DNA from: Comamonadaceae bacterium
GTDB taxonomy: Bacteria; Pseudomonadota; Gammaproteobacteria; Burkholderiales; Burkholderiaceae_C
DNA: 34,279 nucleotides
Direction: 5' to 3'
Assembly: GCA_030528485.1 (NCBI GenBank)
Contig: JAUMYU010000021.1
Location: 1 to 34,279 of the forward strand
Of this stretch, positions 1 to 8,422 are shown piece by piece (position 1 is the stretch's first letter; each line of letters opens with the position of its first letter). The position numbers were made by a program, and so were the translations under genes. The notes beneath the pieces were generated by a model. That model saw only the letters and a list, made by a program, of their open reading frames with translations. It was not told the DNA's origin and made no database searches.

Positions 1-223
1 ACGAGCTGATGCCGTCCAGCCAACGCTGGCCCGCCTCGCCATACAGCCACACGCCTTGCCCGCGCACGACGGGCAACAGCGGCAGGGCGTTGGGGCCTGC
101 GGCCAGGTGGTGCTGCATTTGCGTGCAGGGGTGCCACACCGCGGCTAGGCTGCGCTGCAACAAATCGGGCGCGCGGGCAGGCGCAGGCGGGGGGAGAGCG
201 GGCGGCAAGGGGGATGAAGTCAT
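1..223 (-). CDS. bioA: adenosylmethionine-8-amino-7-oxononanoate aminotransferase, N-terminal part
   Basis: This is the first 74 codons of a minus-strand gene that runs off the left edge of the window. Its start is the ATG at 223-221. After a proline-rich lead of about 18 residues the protein reads LLQRSLAAVWHPCTQMQHH and later GQGVWLYGEAGQRWLDGISS, which is the characteristic N-terminus of BioA, a class III PLP-dependent aminotransferase that makes 7,8-diaminononanoate in cytosolic biotin synthesis. The PLP lysine lies outside the window. The gene diverges from the DMT transporter across a 438-bp gap that holds two AT-rich repeats. The assignment rests on the N-terminal signature only, so another class III aminotransferase is possible but less likely. 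Confidence 0.85.
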   Translation of the reverse strand, partial: MTSSPLPPALPPPAPARAPDLLQRSLAAVWHPCTQMQHHLAAGPNALPLLPVVRGQGVWLYGEAGQRWLDGISS

Positions 224-407
224 GGCGGGCAAAAGCGGACAAACCCTGCCCTGGCGCGCTGGACTCAATGGGCGAAATGGATGAGAGGGGGCGCGGCAGA
301 ACGGGCGAGCGATTCTAGGGATGCTCGGCCCGGCTCTGGCGAAAATTGGGCACGGTGGGGCGCGCTGGCAGGGCGGACGTGGGGGTGACGCGCCCAAAAT
401 ACTGGCT

Positions 408-470
408 TTACAAATCAATGAGAAAAGAAAGGCAATTTTTGCAACAATCTCCATTTTCTTTGAATTGCAA
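408..470 (+). repeat. AT-rich intergenic element, shortened copy (63 bp)
   Basis: The left end is TTACAAATCAATGAGAAAA and the right end is TTTGAATTGCAA. It is about 12 bp shorter than the other copies and its core is barely recognisable. Its right end forms a perfect 12-bp inverted repeat with the left end of the next copy (459-470 against 487-498), so the two elements could fold together. The rest of the bioA/transporter gap (224-407 and 562-661) shows no gene. Confidence 0.6.
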
Positions 471-486
471 TCCCATATTCCATGAA

Positions 487-561
487 TTGCAATTCAAAGG
501 CAAAAAAACCACCCTGTTTCGGCTTGATGGCAATCAAGTTGCTTTTCCGATGGTTTGGCAA
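487..561 (+). repeat. AT-rich 75-bp intergenic element
   Basis: This 75-bp copy starts TTGCAATTCAAAGGCAAA and ends GGTTTGGCAA. The core is TTTCGGCTTGATGGCAATC, and its CTTGAT-GGCA-ATCAAG part can form a small inner hairpin. It is one of the most diverged copies at the ends. With its neighbour at 408-470 it is the only case of the element lying between divergent genes. Confidence 0.65.
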
Positions 562-629
562 TGATTGACAGGCCCGCCGCGCTTGCCGCTTTTGACCACT
601 GCCGCCCGCCCGCCCGCTGCAAAGCCCCC

Positions 630-635
630 TACACT
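630..635 (+). promoter_or_regulatory. possible -10 box upstream of the DMT transporter gene
   Basis: The sequence CTACACTCGCCC contains a TACACT hexamer 27 bp before the ATG. A very similar CTACACT followed by CTCGCCC precedes trpE at 19902. No convincing -35 box is visible. A ribosome binding site, GGGAAG, lies at 652-657. Confidence 0.3.
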
Positions 636-661
636 CGCCCCCTTTTGCTCCGGGAAGCACC

Positions 662-1564
662 ATGCACGCGCTTTGGATGGTTCTGGCCACCTTTTTATTC
701 GCCACGATGGGGGTGTGCGTGAAGTTTGCCTCGGCCCATTTCACGGCGGCGGAGATGGTGTTTTACCGCGGGCTGATCGGCATGGCGTTTCTGGGCCTGC
801 TGGCGTGGCGTCAGGGCGTGTCGCTGGCTACGCGCTACCCCGGCATGCACGCCTGGCGCAGCATTGTGGGCGTAGGCGCGCTGGGGGCGTGGTTTTATGC
901 GCTGGGCAAGCTGCCGCTGGCCACGGCGATGACGCTCAATTACATGAGCAGCGTGTGGATTGGCGTGTTCGTCGTCGCCAGCGCGCTGCTGAGCTGGCGG
1001 CCGCGCCCCGGCCAGGCGCGCCCGCCGCTGCACGGCGGGCTGCTGCTGGCGATCATGCTGGGCTTTGTGGGCGTGGCGCTGATGCTGCGCCCCAGCTTTG
1101 CCAGCCAGCAAAGTTTTGCGGCGCTGGTGGGCCTGATCTCCGGCATGCTCGCCGCCCTGGCCTATATGCAGGTGGTGGTGCTGGCGCGCATGGGCGAGCC
1201 GGAAACGCGCGTGGTGTTTTACTTTGCCGCGGGCAGCGCGGGCGCGGGCGCGCTGGTGATGCTGGCCTCTGACGTGCACACGCTGCTCACGCCCGCCGCC
1301 TGGTGGCTGCTGCCCATCGGGCTGCTGGCCGCCCTGGGGCAAATGTGCATGACGCATGCCTACTCCACCGCCGCCAGCGCGCGCAATACGCTGGTCGTGG
1401 CCAGCTTGCAATACTCGGGCATCTTGTTCGCCTCGCTCTACAGCGTGCTGCTGTTTGGGCAAGAGCGCATCGGCCTGTGGGGCTGGGTGGGCGTGGCGCT
1501 GATCGTGCTGGGCGGCCTGCTGGCGACGGTGCTGCGGGCGCGCTCGGCCAAGCCGGCCGGATGA
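662..1564 (+). CDS. DMT superfamily (EamA) transporter
   Basis: The 300-residue protein is almost entirely hydrophobic, with about ten predicted membrane helices arranged as two EamA repeats (roughly residues 3-130 and 145-290), the usual size and architecture of drug/metabolite exporters in the inner membrane. Conserved-looking features are the N-terminal TMGVCVKFAS helix and FYRGLIGMAFLGLL in repeat one, and SARNTLVVASLQYSGILFA in repeat two. The ATG follows GGGAAG by 4 nt. The stop overlaps a possible ATG of the following hydrolase gene (ATGA at 1561-1564), which suggests co-transcription. The substrate cannot be told from sequence; members of this family export amino acids, purines or other metabolites. 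Confidence 0.85.
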   Translation: MHALWMVLATFLFATMGVCVKFASAHFTAAEMVFYRGLIGMAFLGLLAWRQGVSLATRYPGMHAWRSIVGVGALGAWFYALGKLPLATAMTLNYMSSVWIGVFVVASALLSWRPRPGQARPPLHGGLLLAIMLGFVGVALMLRPSFASQQSFAALVGLISGMLAALAYMQVVVLARMGEPETRVVFYFAAGSAGAGALVMLASDVHTLLTPAAWWLLPIGLLAALGQMCMTHAYSTAASARNTLVVASLQYSGILFASLYSVLLFGQERIGLWGWVGVALIVLGGLLATVLRARSAKPAG

Positions 1565-1611
1565 TCCCGCCTCGCGCCCCTGTTGATTTCCCCCCACTTC
1601 CCCGCCCCCCC

Positions 1612-2607
1612 ATGCACCAAGACCCCACCCAACAACCCTGGTGGCCTGAGCTGACGCCGGCCATGCGCGGCGTCGTGCTGGGCATGGCGCGCGCGGCCTT
1701 GCCGCCCATGCACACGCAAACGCCGCAACAAGCGCGCCAAAGCTACAGCCAGGCCGCCCAGGTGCTGGAAGAAAACATGCCGCCGGGCGTGCATTGGCGC
1801 GATGGCTGCCTGCCCGCGCGCGATGGCCATCCCCTGCCCTATCGCCTGTATCTGCCCAGCCCGCCCGGTGCCGCCTGCCCGCCTGCCGCATCGCCGCTGC
1901 CCGCAACGCTGCCGGGCGTGCTTTACCTGCACGGCGGCGGCTTCACCATCGGCGGCATTGGCACGCACGATGTGCTGTGCGCCCGCATAGCCGCAGGCGC
2001 GCAGGCGGCCGTGCTCTCGCTGGAATACCGGCTGGCGCCCGAATACCGTTTTCCCACTGCGGTGGAGGACAGTTGGGACGCCCTGCAATGGCTGGCCCGG
2101 CATGGCCGCGACTGGGGCCTGAACCCGGCGCGCCTGGCCGTGGCGGGCGACAGCGCAGGCGGCACCCTGGCCGCTGTGCTGGCGCTGATGGCGCGCGATG
2201 CGGGCCTGCCGCTGCAAGCGCAATGCCTGATTTACCCCGGCACGACTGCGCACCAGGACACCGCCTCGCACCAGCGTTTTGCCACCGGCCCCGTGCTGAC
2301 CGAGGCGCTTCTCACCTGGTTTTTCCAGCACTACATCGACCGCGCCCAGCGCGAGGATTGGCGCTTTGCCCCGCTGCTGGCGCCCGAGCTGGAGGGCGCT
2401 GCCCCCGCCCTGCTGGTGCTGGCCGAGTGCGATGCGCTGGTGGACGAAGGCATCGCCTACGCCGACCGCCTGCGCATGGAGGGCGTGCCCGTGCAGTTGG
2501 AGCTGTACCGGGGCGTGACGCATGAATTCATCAAAATGGGCCGCGCCCTGCCCGAAGCCGCCCAGGCGCATGCAGCCATCGCCGCCTTTTTGCGCGAGCG
2601 GCTGTGA
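1612..2607 (+). CDS. alpha/beta hydrolase, hormone-sensitive-lipase (family IV) esterase
   Basis: This is a 331-residue cytosolic esterase or lipase. It carries the oxyanion-hole motif HGGGF (residues 107-111), the nucleophile motif GDSAGG with Ser181, and a likely catalytic Asp274 (AECDALVDEG) and His304 (THEF). Together these define the family IV (HSL-like) hydrolases that act on short acyl esters. I chose the ATG at 1612 because MHQDPTQQPWWPELTPAMR looks like a genuine family N-terminus. An in-frame ATG at 1561, overlapping the stop of the transporter gene, would add 17 proline-rich residues and allow translational coupling. Neither start has a clear Shine-Dalgarno. The physiological substrate is unknown. 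Confidence 0.85.
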   Translation: MHQDPTQQPWWPELTPAMRGVVLGMARAALPPMHTQTPQQARQSYSQAAQVLEENMPPGVHWRDGCLPARDGHPLPYRLYLPSPPGAACPPAASPLPATLPGVLYLHGGGFTIGGIGTHDVLCARIAAGAQAAVLSLEYRLAPEYRFPTAVEDSWDALQWLARHGRDWGLNPARLAVAGDSAGGTLAAVLALMARDAGLPLQAQCLIYPGTTAHQDTASHQRFATGPVLTEALLTWFFQHYIDRAQREDWRFAPLLAPELEGAAPALLVLAECDALVDEGIAYADRLRMEGVPVQLELYRGVTHEFIKMGRALPEAAQAHAAIAAFLRERL

Positions 2608-2630
2608 ACGGGGCGCGAGCGTCCAAAAAA

Positions 2631-2705
2631 TTACAAATCAAAAGAAATGAAATACCCTTGTTTCGGCAATATTTAAGGGAATTCAATTTTCCTTTGATAA
2701 AGAAA
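2631..2705 (+). repeat. AT-rich 75-bp intergenic element
   Basis: The left end TTACAAATCAAAAGAAA and the core TTTCGGCAATAT match the family well. The right end, TTTTCCTTTGATAAAGAAA, is diverged. It lies in the convergent gap 24 bp after the hydrolase stop. Its right end forms the U-tract of the terminator of the opposing gene. An inner CCCTT/AAGGG pair flanks the core. Confidence 0.8.
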
Positions 2706-2730
2706 ACCCGCAGCCCTTGCAGACTGCGGG
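2700..2730 (-). terminator. intrinsic terminator of the exported-protein gene
   Basis: Read on the minus strand, CCCGCAG and CTGCGGG form a 7-bp stem with a 10-nt loop, followed directly by TTTTCTTTATC. The T-run is contributed by the adjacent AT-rich element. Confidence 0.75.
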
Positions 2731-2769
2731 CATCCGGGGCCTGTGGCAAGGCCCAAGCCTGCGCGGCGT

Positions 2770-3297
2770 TCAGCGCAAGCGGTTGATTTCGCGCTGAATC
2801 CCCTCGATATCGGCCTGGGTGCGCTCGATATTGGCCTTCAGCTCCGCCGTGCGCTCGATATAGCCTTGCGGGTTGCGCAGCTCCAGCGCCGTGCGCACCG
2901 GCGCGCCGCCGTTGTACTCCTCTTGCAGGGCGCGCAGGCGCTCCTGCGATTTGCGCAGCTCGGCCTGCAAGATGGCGCGCGCATCGGCATCGCGGTCGCG
3001 CTGGGCGTTGTTGGCCACCCGGGGCGCGGATGACGGGGCCGCGCCGTTTGCACGGGGCGCAGACGATGCGGACGCGCCCGCACCGGAGCCGCTGGAAGCG
3101 CTGGCGCGGCGCGGCGCGGAGCTTTGGATGATGGTGACGTTGGTGTCCTCCACCAGGCGGCAATCCTTGCGCTTGGCGGCGCTGGCGGCATTGGTGTACT
3201 CGTTGCCGCAGCGGTACACGCGCTGCTGCGCCAACGCAGCCGTGCCGTACAGCGCCAGCAAAGCCGCACCGAGGTACTTGAGCGATGATGTTTTCAT
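2770..3297 (-). CDS. exported coiled-coil protein of unknown function
   Basis: The 175-residue product begins MKTSSLKYLGAALLALYG and has a signal peptide likely cleaved after ALA at residue 23. The mature part starts QQRVYRCGNEYTN, with two cysteines (C30, C46) that could form a disulfide in the periplasm. It continues through a low-complexity Ser/Ala-rich linker (about 57-95) into a charged helical segment (about 105-175) likely to form a coiled coil. The ATG at 3297 is preceded by AGGA at a suitable distance; longer readings upstream look non-coding. The first third resembles the DUF4124-like exported proteins common in Burkholderiales, but I cannot give it a function. It ends at its own terminator. 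Confidence 0.8.
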   Translation of the reverse strand: MKTSSLKYLGAALLALYGTAALAQQRVYRCGNEYTNAASAAKRKDCRLVEDTNVTIIQSSAPRRASASSGSGAGASASSAPRANGAAPSSAPRVANNAQRDRDADARAILQAELRKSQERLRALQEEYNGGAPVRTALELRNPQGYIERTAELKANIERTQADIEGIQREINRLR

Positions 3298-3485
3298 GGG
3301 AACGTCCTGGATCAATGCGCAAACCCCGCGCCGATGCCATGCACCAACGGGATGCGCCAACGGGCTACGCCAATGCGGGCGGGCAGCGCGGGCGAACCCG
3401 CGCAAAGCAAGGGCCGCTGCCCCCTCCCCCTTCCGTGTTCAATGCGGAAAAATTCTAAACCAGCGCACTTGCGCGGCTGCGCGCT

Positions 3486-3818
3486 TCAGACGGGGGAAAA
3501 ATCCAGCGCCTGGCCGCTTTGCTCCGAGGCAAAACGGTTGAGCAGGGCGAAAAACTCCCCCATGCCTTTGGTGTCTTGCCAGCGGCCTTGCTCGTGTTTG
3601 AAATGAAAGCCCCCTGCGCGCGCGGCCAGCCACACTTCGTGCAGCGGCTTTTGCTGGTTGACCACGATTTGCGAACGGTTGGGGAAAACAATCGTCACCA
3701 TGCCGCCTACGCGCTGGGCGTCCAGGTCGATCTCGGTGGTTTCGGTGATGCGGTCGCAAGCCTGCTCGATCTGCAAAAGCAGGGCATCGGCCAAATCGGC
3801 GTATTCCAGGTCTGTCAT
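3486..3818 (-). CDS. cyaY: iron donor protein CyaY (bacterial frataxin)
   Basis: This 110-residue protein has the full frataxin fold: an acidic first helix ([19 protein letters not shown]), [19 protein letters not shown] on the sheet, and the signature [17 protein letters not shown]. Length and composition match CyaY, a cytosolic protein that binds iron through its acidic ridge and modulates IscS-dependent Fe-S cluster assembly. It diverges from lptM with only 37 bp between the start codons, the same arrangement as cyaY and yifL/lptM in Escherichia coli. No clear Shine-Dalgarno precedes the ATG. The 187-bp gap between this gene and the exported-protein gene downstream holds nothing recognisable. 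Confidence 0.95.
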   Translation of the reverse strand: MTDLEYADLADALLLQIEQACDRITETTEIDLDAQRVGGMVTIVFPNRSQIVVNQQKPLHEVWLAARAGGFHFKHEQGRWQDTKGMGEFFALLNRFASEQSGQALDFSPV

Positions 3819-3843
3819 GTCGCTTTCGTTGGGGGCGTCTATT

Positions 3844-3849
3844 TACAAT
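3844..3849 (+). promoter_or_regulatory. possible -10 box for lptM
   Basis: TACAAT lies 6 bp before the lptM ATG, which would place the transcription start on or next to the start codon. No good -35 box is visible, and the 37-bp gap must also serve cyaY in the other direction. Confidence 0.3.
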
Positions 3850-3855
3850 GGCGCG

Positions 3856-4065
3856 ATGCCTTTCTTCGCAGAAATTGTAATTCGCGCCGCTGCGCCACTG
3901 GCCCTGGCAGCCGCTGCGGCCACCGCCCTGGGCGGCTGTGGCCAGACCGGGCCGCTGTACCTGCCCGATGCCACGCCACCCGCGTCCCCCGCATCTGTTG
4001 GCGAACCCGCACCCGCCACCGCGCCCTCGCATGCGCCTTCGCCTGCGGGCGCTGCGGGTTCTTAG
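3856..4065 (+). CDS. lptM: LPS translocon maturation chaperone-type lipoprotein LptM (YifL)
   Basis: The 69-residue lipoprotein has a short alanine-rich signal peptide, the lipobox LGGC with lipidated Cys28, and directly after it the family signature GQTGPLYLP. The remainder is a proline/alanine-rich tail. In E. coli LptM assists disulfide maturation of the LptD-LptE outer-membrane translocon; that role is transferred here by family only. The gene sits between cyaY and lysA, its usual neighbourhood. The chosen ATG has no ribosome binding site, and a possible -10 box lies only 6 bp upstream, so the message may be leaderless. Confidence 0.85.
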   Translation: MPFFAEIVIRAAAPLALAAAAATALGGCGQTGPLYLPDATPPASPASVGEPAPATAPSHAPSPAGAAGS

Positions 4066-4155
4066 CTTTCAAGAGCCTGTTCAAAAAGCCGCCTCAACAA
4101 CTCTGCGGCCACGCCTTGCTGCGTGGCTTTTGTCGTGTTTGCTCCTTCCCCTGCC

Positions 4156-5440
<1,285 letters not shown>

Positions 5441-5454
<14 letters not shown>

Positions 5455-5515
5455 GAAAATAAATGCCTATATTTAGGCAATATGGTATTCAAATTAAATT
5501 TACATTGATTTGTAA
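5441..5515 (+). repeat. AT-rich 75-bp intergenic element overlapping the lysA stop codon
   Basis: This is a complete copy with near-perfect 12-bp ends, TTACAAATCAAT at the left and ATTGATTTGTAA at the right. Hand count gives 15 G or C in 75 bp. The core is ATTTAGGCAATATGGTATT, and GCCTA/TAGGC (5465-5478) makes an inner hairpin. No GC-rich terminator exists between lysA and the convergent flavin reductase gene, so this element is the only structure there. Confidence 0.85.
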
Positions 5516-5535
5516 ACAATCCGACGTCCCCTGCT

Positions 5536-6087
5536 TCACGCCGGCCCTTGCTTGTGCACCCACTGCACAAACGCATGCAGCCATTTGTGCAAGCGCGGGC
5601 GCAGGGTCTCGTCCAAATCGCCCTCGGGGGTGAAGCTGGCCTCGTCGCACTGCACGCAGCGATCAGGCCCCGTCATCAGCACCACGCCTTGTGAGGAAAG
5701 AATGGCGCGCAAATGCTGCTGGGCCACGGCCGCGCCTGCGGGCGCGGGGGAGGCGCCGATGATGGCGCCGGGCTTGTCGAACCACACGCTTTGCCCCGAG
5801 GGGCGCGAGCCGTGGTCGATGGCGTTTTTCAGCGCGGCGGGGATGGAGCGGTTGTGCTCCGGCGTCACAAACAGCAGCCCGTCGGCCTGCGCCACCTGGG
5901 CCTTGATGCGCGCCACCGCCGCGCAAGGCTGGCGCTCCGCATCGCGGTTGAACAGCGGCAAATCGCCCAGCTCCATCCACTCGAACCGCACGCCCGGCGG
6001 CGCCAGGCGCACCAGCGCCTGCGCCAGACGGCGGTTGAGGGATTGGGCGCTCAAGCTGCCCACGATGACGACGATGGTGCGATCCAC
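5536..6087 (-). CDS. NADPH-dependent FMN reductase family protein (ChrR/azoreductase-like)
   Basis: This is a 183-residue flavodoxin-fold protein. It starts with the strand-loop IVVIVGSLSAQSLNRRLA, which binds the FMN phosphate, and contains FVTPEHNRSIPAALKNAIDH, the standard signature of the FMN_red family that includes chromate, quinone and azo reductases. The start is the GTG at 6087, because AAAGGAG lies 8 nt upstream and the protein then begins at the first beta strand. The soluble enzyme probably reduces quinones or electrophiles with NAD(P)H. It diverges from metC and converges on lysA. The exact substrate cannot be inferred. Confidence 0.85.
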   Translation of the reverse strand: MDRTIVVIVGSLSAQSLNRRLAQALVRLAPPGVRFEWMELGDLPLFNRDAERQPCAAVARIKAQVAQADGLLFVTPEHNRSIPAALKNAIDHGSRPSGQSVWFDKPGAIIGASPAPAGAAVAQQHLRAILSSQGVVLMTGPDRCVQCDEASFTPEGDLDETLRPRLHKWLHAFVQWVHKQGPA

Positions 6088-6234
6088 GATGAAAACTCCT
6101 TTCTGTGCAAGCGGGGGGAACGGCGCGCGAAATAACGGCAGAATCGCGGCCCCATGCACTGCCATGCGCCTGCTGCCGCAACAGGCCGTGCATTGCCGTT
6201 ATTCCATGCAAACCCCGAGATTGTCCCCCCTGTC

Positions 6235-7485
6235 ATGACCGCGCCACGCCCCACGCCCCGCCTTGCTACTTCGCTCATCCACCACCCCTACCAGCCGCCA
6301 GCCGGTTTTGCGGGCACGGCAGTGGCGGTGCACAAAGCCTCCACCATCCTGTTTCCCAGCATGGACGCAGTGCGCCAGCGCGACTGGGCCTTCAAGACCA
6401 GCTACACCTACGGCCTGCACGGCACGCCCACCAGCTTCGTGCTGGAGGAGCGCCTGGCCCATCTGGAAGGGGCCAGGCATTGCCTGCTCGCGCCCAGCGG
6501 GCTGGCCGCCGTCACACTGGTGAACCTGGCGCTGCTGCGCCCGGGCGACGAGGTGCTGCTGCCGCTGAATTTGTACGGCCCCAATCAGGAGTTCATTGCC
6601 GATTGCCTGGGCGATTTCGGCGTCACCCACACGTTTTACGACCCGCTGGACGCCGCCGGCCTGGCCGCGCGCATCCAGCCCAACACGCGCCTGGTCTGGC
6701 TGGAAGCGGCTGGCTCCATCAGCATGGAATTCCCCGATCTGGCTGGCCTGCTGGCCGTGTGCAACGCGCGCGGCGTGCTGACGGCGCTGGACAACACCTG
6801 GGGCGCGGGGCTGGCCTTCGCCCCCTTCGACCTGGCCGGCCCCGATGGCCAGCCCCTGCGGCTGGACGTGAGCGTGCACGCCCTGACCAAATACCCCAGC
6901 GGCGGCGGCGATGTGCTGATGGGCAGCATTTGCACGCGCGATGACGAAATGCTCAAAACCCTCAAGCGCCGCCACATGCAGCTCGGCCTGGGCGTGGGCA
7001 TGAACGATGTGGAAGCCGTGCTGCGCGGCTTGCCCAGCATCGCCGTGCGCTACCAGGCGCAAGACCGCGCGGCGCGCCAACTGGCCCGCTTTCTGGCCGG
7101 GCACGAGGCCGTGGCCCAGGTGCTGCACCCGGCCCTGCCCGGCGCCCCCGGCCATGCCTATTGGCAACAAATCTGCGGCCAGGCGGCCAACGACTGGGGC
7201 GGCCAGGGCGCGGCGGCGGGCATCTTCTCCTTTGCGCCGCATGCTTCGTGGACGGGCGCGCACATCGACCGTTTCTGCGAAGCCTTGCAGCTCTTTGGCA
7301 TTGGCTATAGCTGGGGCGGGCCGCAAAGCCTGGTGATGGCTTACGACCTGCAAGGCCGCGCCCGGCGCCCCGGCGCGCACCACGTGCAAGGCGCGCGCGT
7401 GATCCGCCTGTGCATCGGGCTGGAACACCCCGACGATTTGCAGGCCGACCTGGCGCAGGCGCTGGCGCAGGTGCACCCGCGCTGA
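6235..7485 (+). CDS. metC: cystathionine beta-lyase (Cys/Met metabolism PLP enzyme)
   Basis: This 416-residue fold-type I PLP enzyme belongs to the Cys/Met metabolism family. Key elements are TSYTYGLHGTPTSFVLEE near residues 55-72, LAPSGLAAVTLVNLALLRPGD (the PLP-phosphate region), DNTWGAG with Asp186 stacking on the cofactor nitrogen, and HALTKYPSGGGDVLMG with the Schiff-base Lys219. It also has the GYSWGG segment near the C-terminus, typical of MetC, which converts cystathionine to homocysteine. Other members of the family act on cystathionine gamma or on O-acylhomoserine, but the GYSWGG region favours beta-lyase. The ATG at 6235 starts 148 bp from the divergent flavin reductase gene, leaving room for a promoter. 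A bidirectional terminator follows. Confidence 0.88.
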   Translation: MTAPRPTPRLATSLIHHPYQPPAGFAGTAVAVHKASTILFPSMDAVRQRDWAFKTSYTYGLHGTPTSFVLEERLAHLEGARHCLLAPSGLAAVTLVNLALLRPGDEVLLPLNLYGPNQEFIADCLGDFGVTHTFYDPLDAAGLAARIQPNTRLVWLEAAGSISMEFPDLAGLLAVCNARGVLTALDNTWGAGLAFAPFDLAGPDGQPLRLDVSVHALTKYPSGGGDVLMGSICTRDDEMLKTLKRRHMQLGLGVGMNDVEAVLRGLPSIAVRYQAQDRAARQLARFLAGHEAVAQVLHPALPGAPGHAYWQQICGQAANDWGGQGAAAGIFSFAPHASWTGAHIDRFCEALQLFGIGYSWGGPQSLVMAYDLQGRARRPGAHHVQGARVIRLCIGLEHPDDLQADLAQALAQVHPR

Positions 7486-7533
7486 GTACCTGTTGCCACA
7501 ACCGGGCAACCGGCCATGCCAATCAATCGGTCA

Positions 7534-7580
7534 TGAAAAAACAGCCCGTGGCTTGTCCATCAAGCCGCGGGCTGTTTTGG
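7534..7580. terminator. bidirectional intrinsic terminator between metC and the Mrr-like gene
   Basis: Arms at 7540-7555 (AACAGCCCGTGGCTTG) and 7561-7576 pair over 16 positions with one G-T wobble and a 5-nt loop. T-runs follow on both strands (TTTTGGTTATTT on plus, TTTTTTCATG on minus). Confidence 0.85.
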
Positions 7581-7582
7581 TT

Positions 7583-7600
7583 ATTTCCTTTGATTGGCAA
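7583..7600 (+). repeat. half copy of the AT-rich element (right end only)
   Basis: ATTTCCTTTGATTGGCAA matches the right end of the 75-bp family directly beside the terminator hairpin. No left end or core is present, so this is a remnant or solo end. Confidence 0.5.
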
Positions 7601-7610
7601 AAGAAGTCGA

Positions 7611-8192
7611 TCACTCCGGCTGCTTGCCCAGCAGCAACAGCGAAAGCTCATCACCCAGCCAAATCTGGATGTTGTGCTCACGCGCAAAGCGCTTCGCCGA
7701 GGGGCTGACCTCACCGCCTGCGGCCAGGTACAGCCCTTGGCCAATGCCGCTGTCGTGCATCGCGGCGGCCAACTGGCGCACCGGCTCCAGCCCGTGCACC
7801 GAGGCTTTCCAGCGCCGGGCATACACCAGCGTGTACTGCCCCTCGCGGGCGATGCGCCAATCGGCGCCGCGGTGCTCCGACGCGCTGGCATGCACGCCCA
7901 GCACGCGCCAGGCATGGGTGAGGCGCTGGGCAAAATCGTCCCACCCCATGTGCCGCACCTGCTCCAGCGCCGCCGCGCGCTTTTCATCGCTGGGCGTGCG
8001 CCATTGCTGCCAAAACGCCAGCAGGCCGATCACCAGCAAGGGAAAGGTGCCCGCCAGTGCAAAAAGTGCGTATTCGCGCGGGATAAACACCCCCAGAACA
8101 GCCGCCAGGGCCAGCGCCAGCATAATGCTGACCCACCAAGGCGAACGCAGCAGCAAACCGAAAAGCGTGTGGCGCGGGATAGTGATTTTCAC
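7611..8192 (-). CDS. membrane-anchored Mrr-like (restriction endonuclease-fold) protein
   Basis: The 193-residue protein has two membrane segments (about residues 20-37 and 43-61) followed by a cytosolic domain with the order of an Mrr_cat endonuclease-like fold: GWDDFAQRLTHAWRVLGV, then ADWRIAREGQYTLVYARRWK, then a helix and ASVHGLEPVRQL. In active members the second strand reads D-x(n)-(E/Q)-x-K. Here Asp111 is kept but the Q-x-K triplet is Y-A-R (124-126), so nuclease activity is doubtful. Such proteins are recurrent housekeeping neighbours in Comamonadaceae and are not part of a restriction system here, as no methylase is nearby. The start is the GTG at 8192; upstream translation looks non-coding. 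Confidence 0.7.
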   Translation of the reverse strand: MKITIPRHTLFGLLLRSPWWVSIMLALALAAVLGVFIPREYALFALAGTFPLLVIGLLAFWQQWRTPSDEKRAAALEQVRHMGWDDFAQRLTHAWRVLGVHASASEHRGADWRIAREGQYTLVYARRWKASVHGLEPVRQLAAAMHDSGIGQGLYLAAGGEVSPSAKRFAREHNIQIWLGDELSLLLLGKQPE

Positions 8193-8422
8193 GATGGGAT
8201 GAAGCTGAAACAAAGGGGCGCTGAAAGCCCGAGACGGTGGCCCGAATCGGGGGGCGAGAGTGTGCCAGAAAGCCCGTTTTTTGTCCCGCCAGGCCAGCGC
8301 GCCCGCGGCCCCTTCTGCCGCCCCCGTGCTGCGCCCCTGCCTTGCGCGGCCCCTGCGGGCCTTTTGCGCGCACGGCCGCCCATCAGGCCAGCGCCCTCCC
8401 CCACAACTTCTCATAAAAAAAC

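Noticed and set aside
695-1906. Long minus-strand readings opposite the transporter and hydrolase genes (also opposite metC, creD, trpE, ppsA and others)
   Set aside because: They are rich in Arg, Gln, His and Ala with no family motif, and mirror the strong third-position G/C of the real genes on the other strand.
8348-8365. Small hairpin GGCCC-CTGC-GGGCC followed by TTTT, 58 bp before apbC
   Set aside because: Only a 5-bp stem and four T residues, in a GC-rich gap where such structures arise by chance; no upstream plus-strand gene needs a terminator there.
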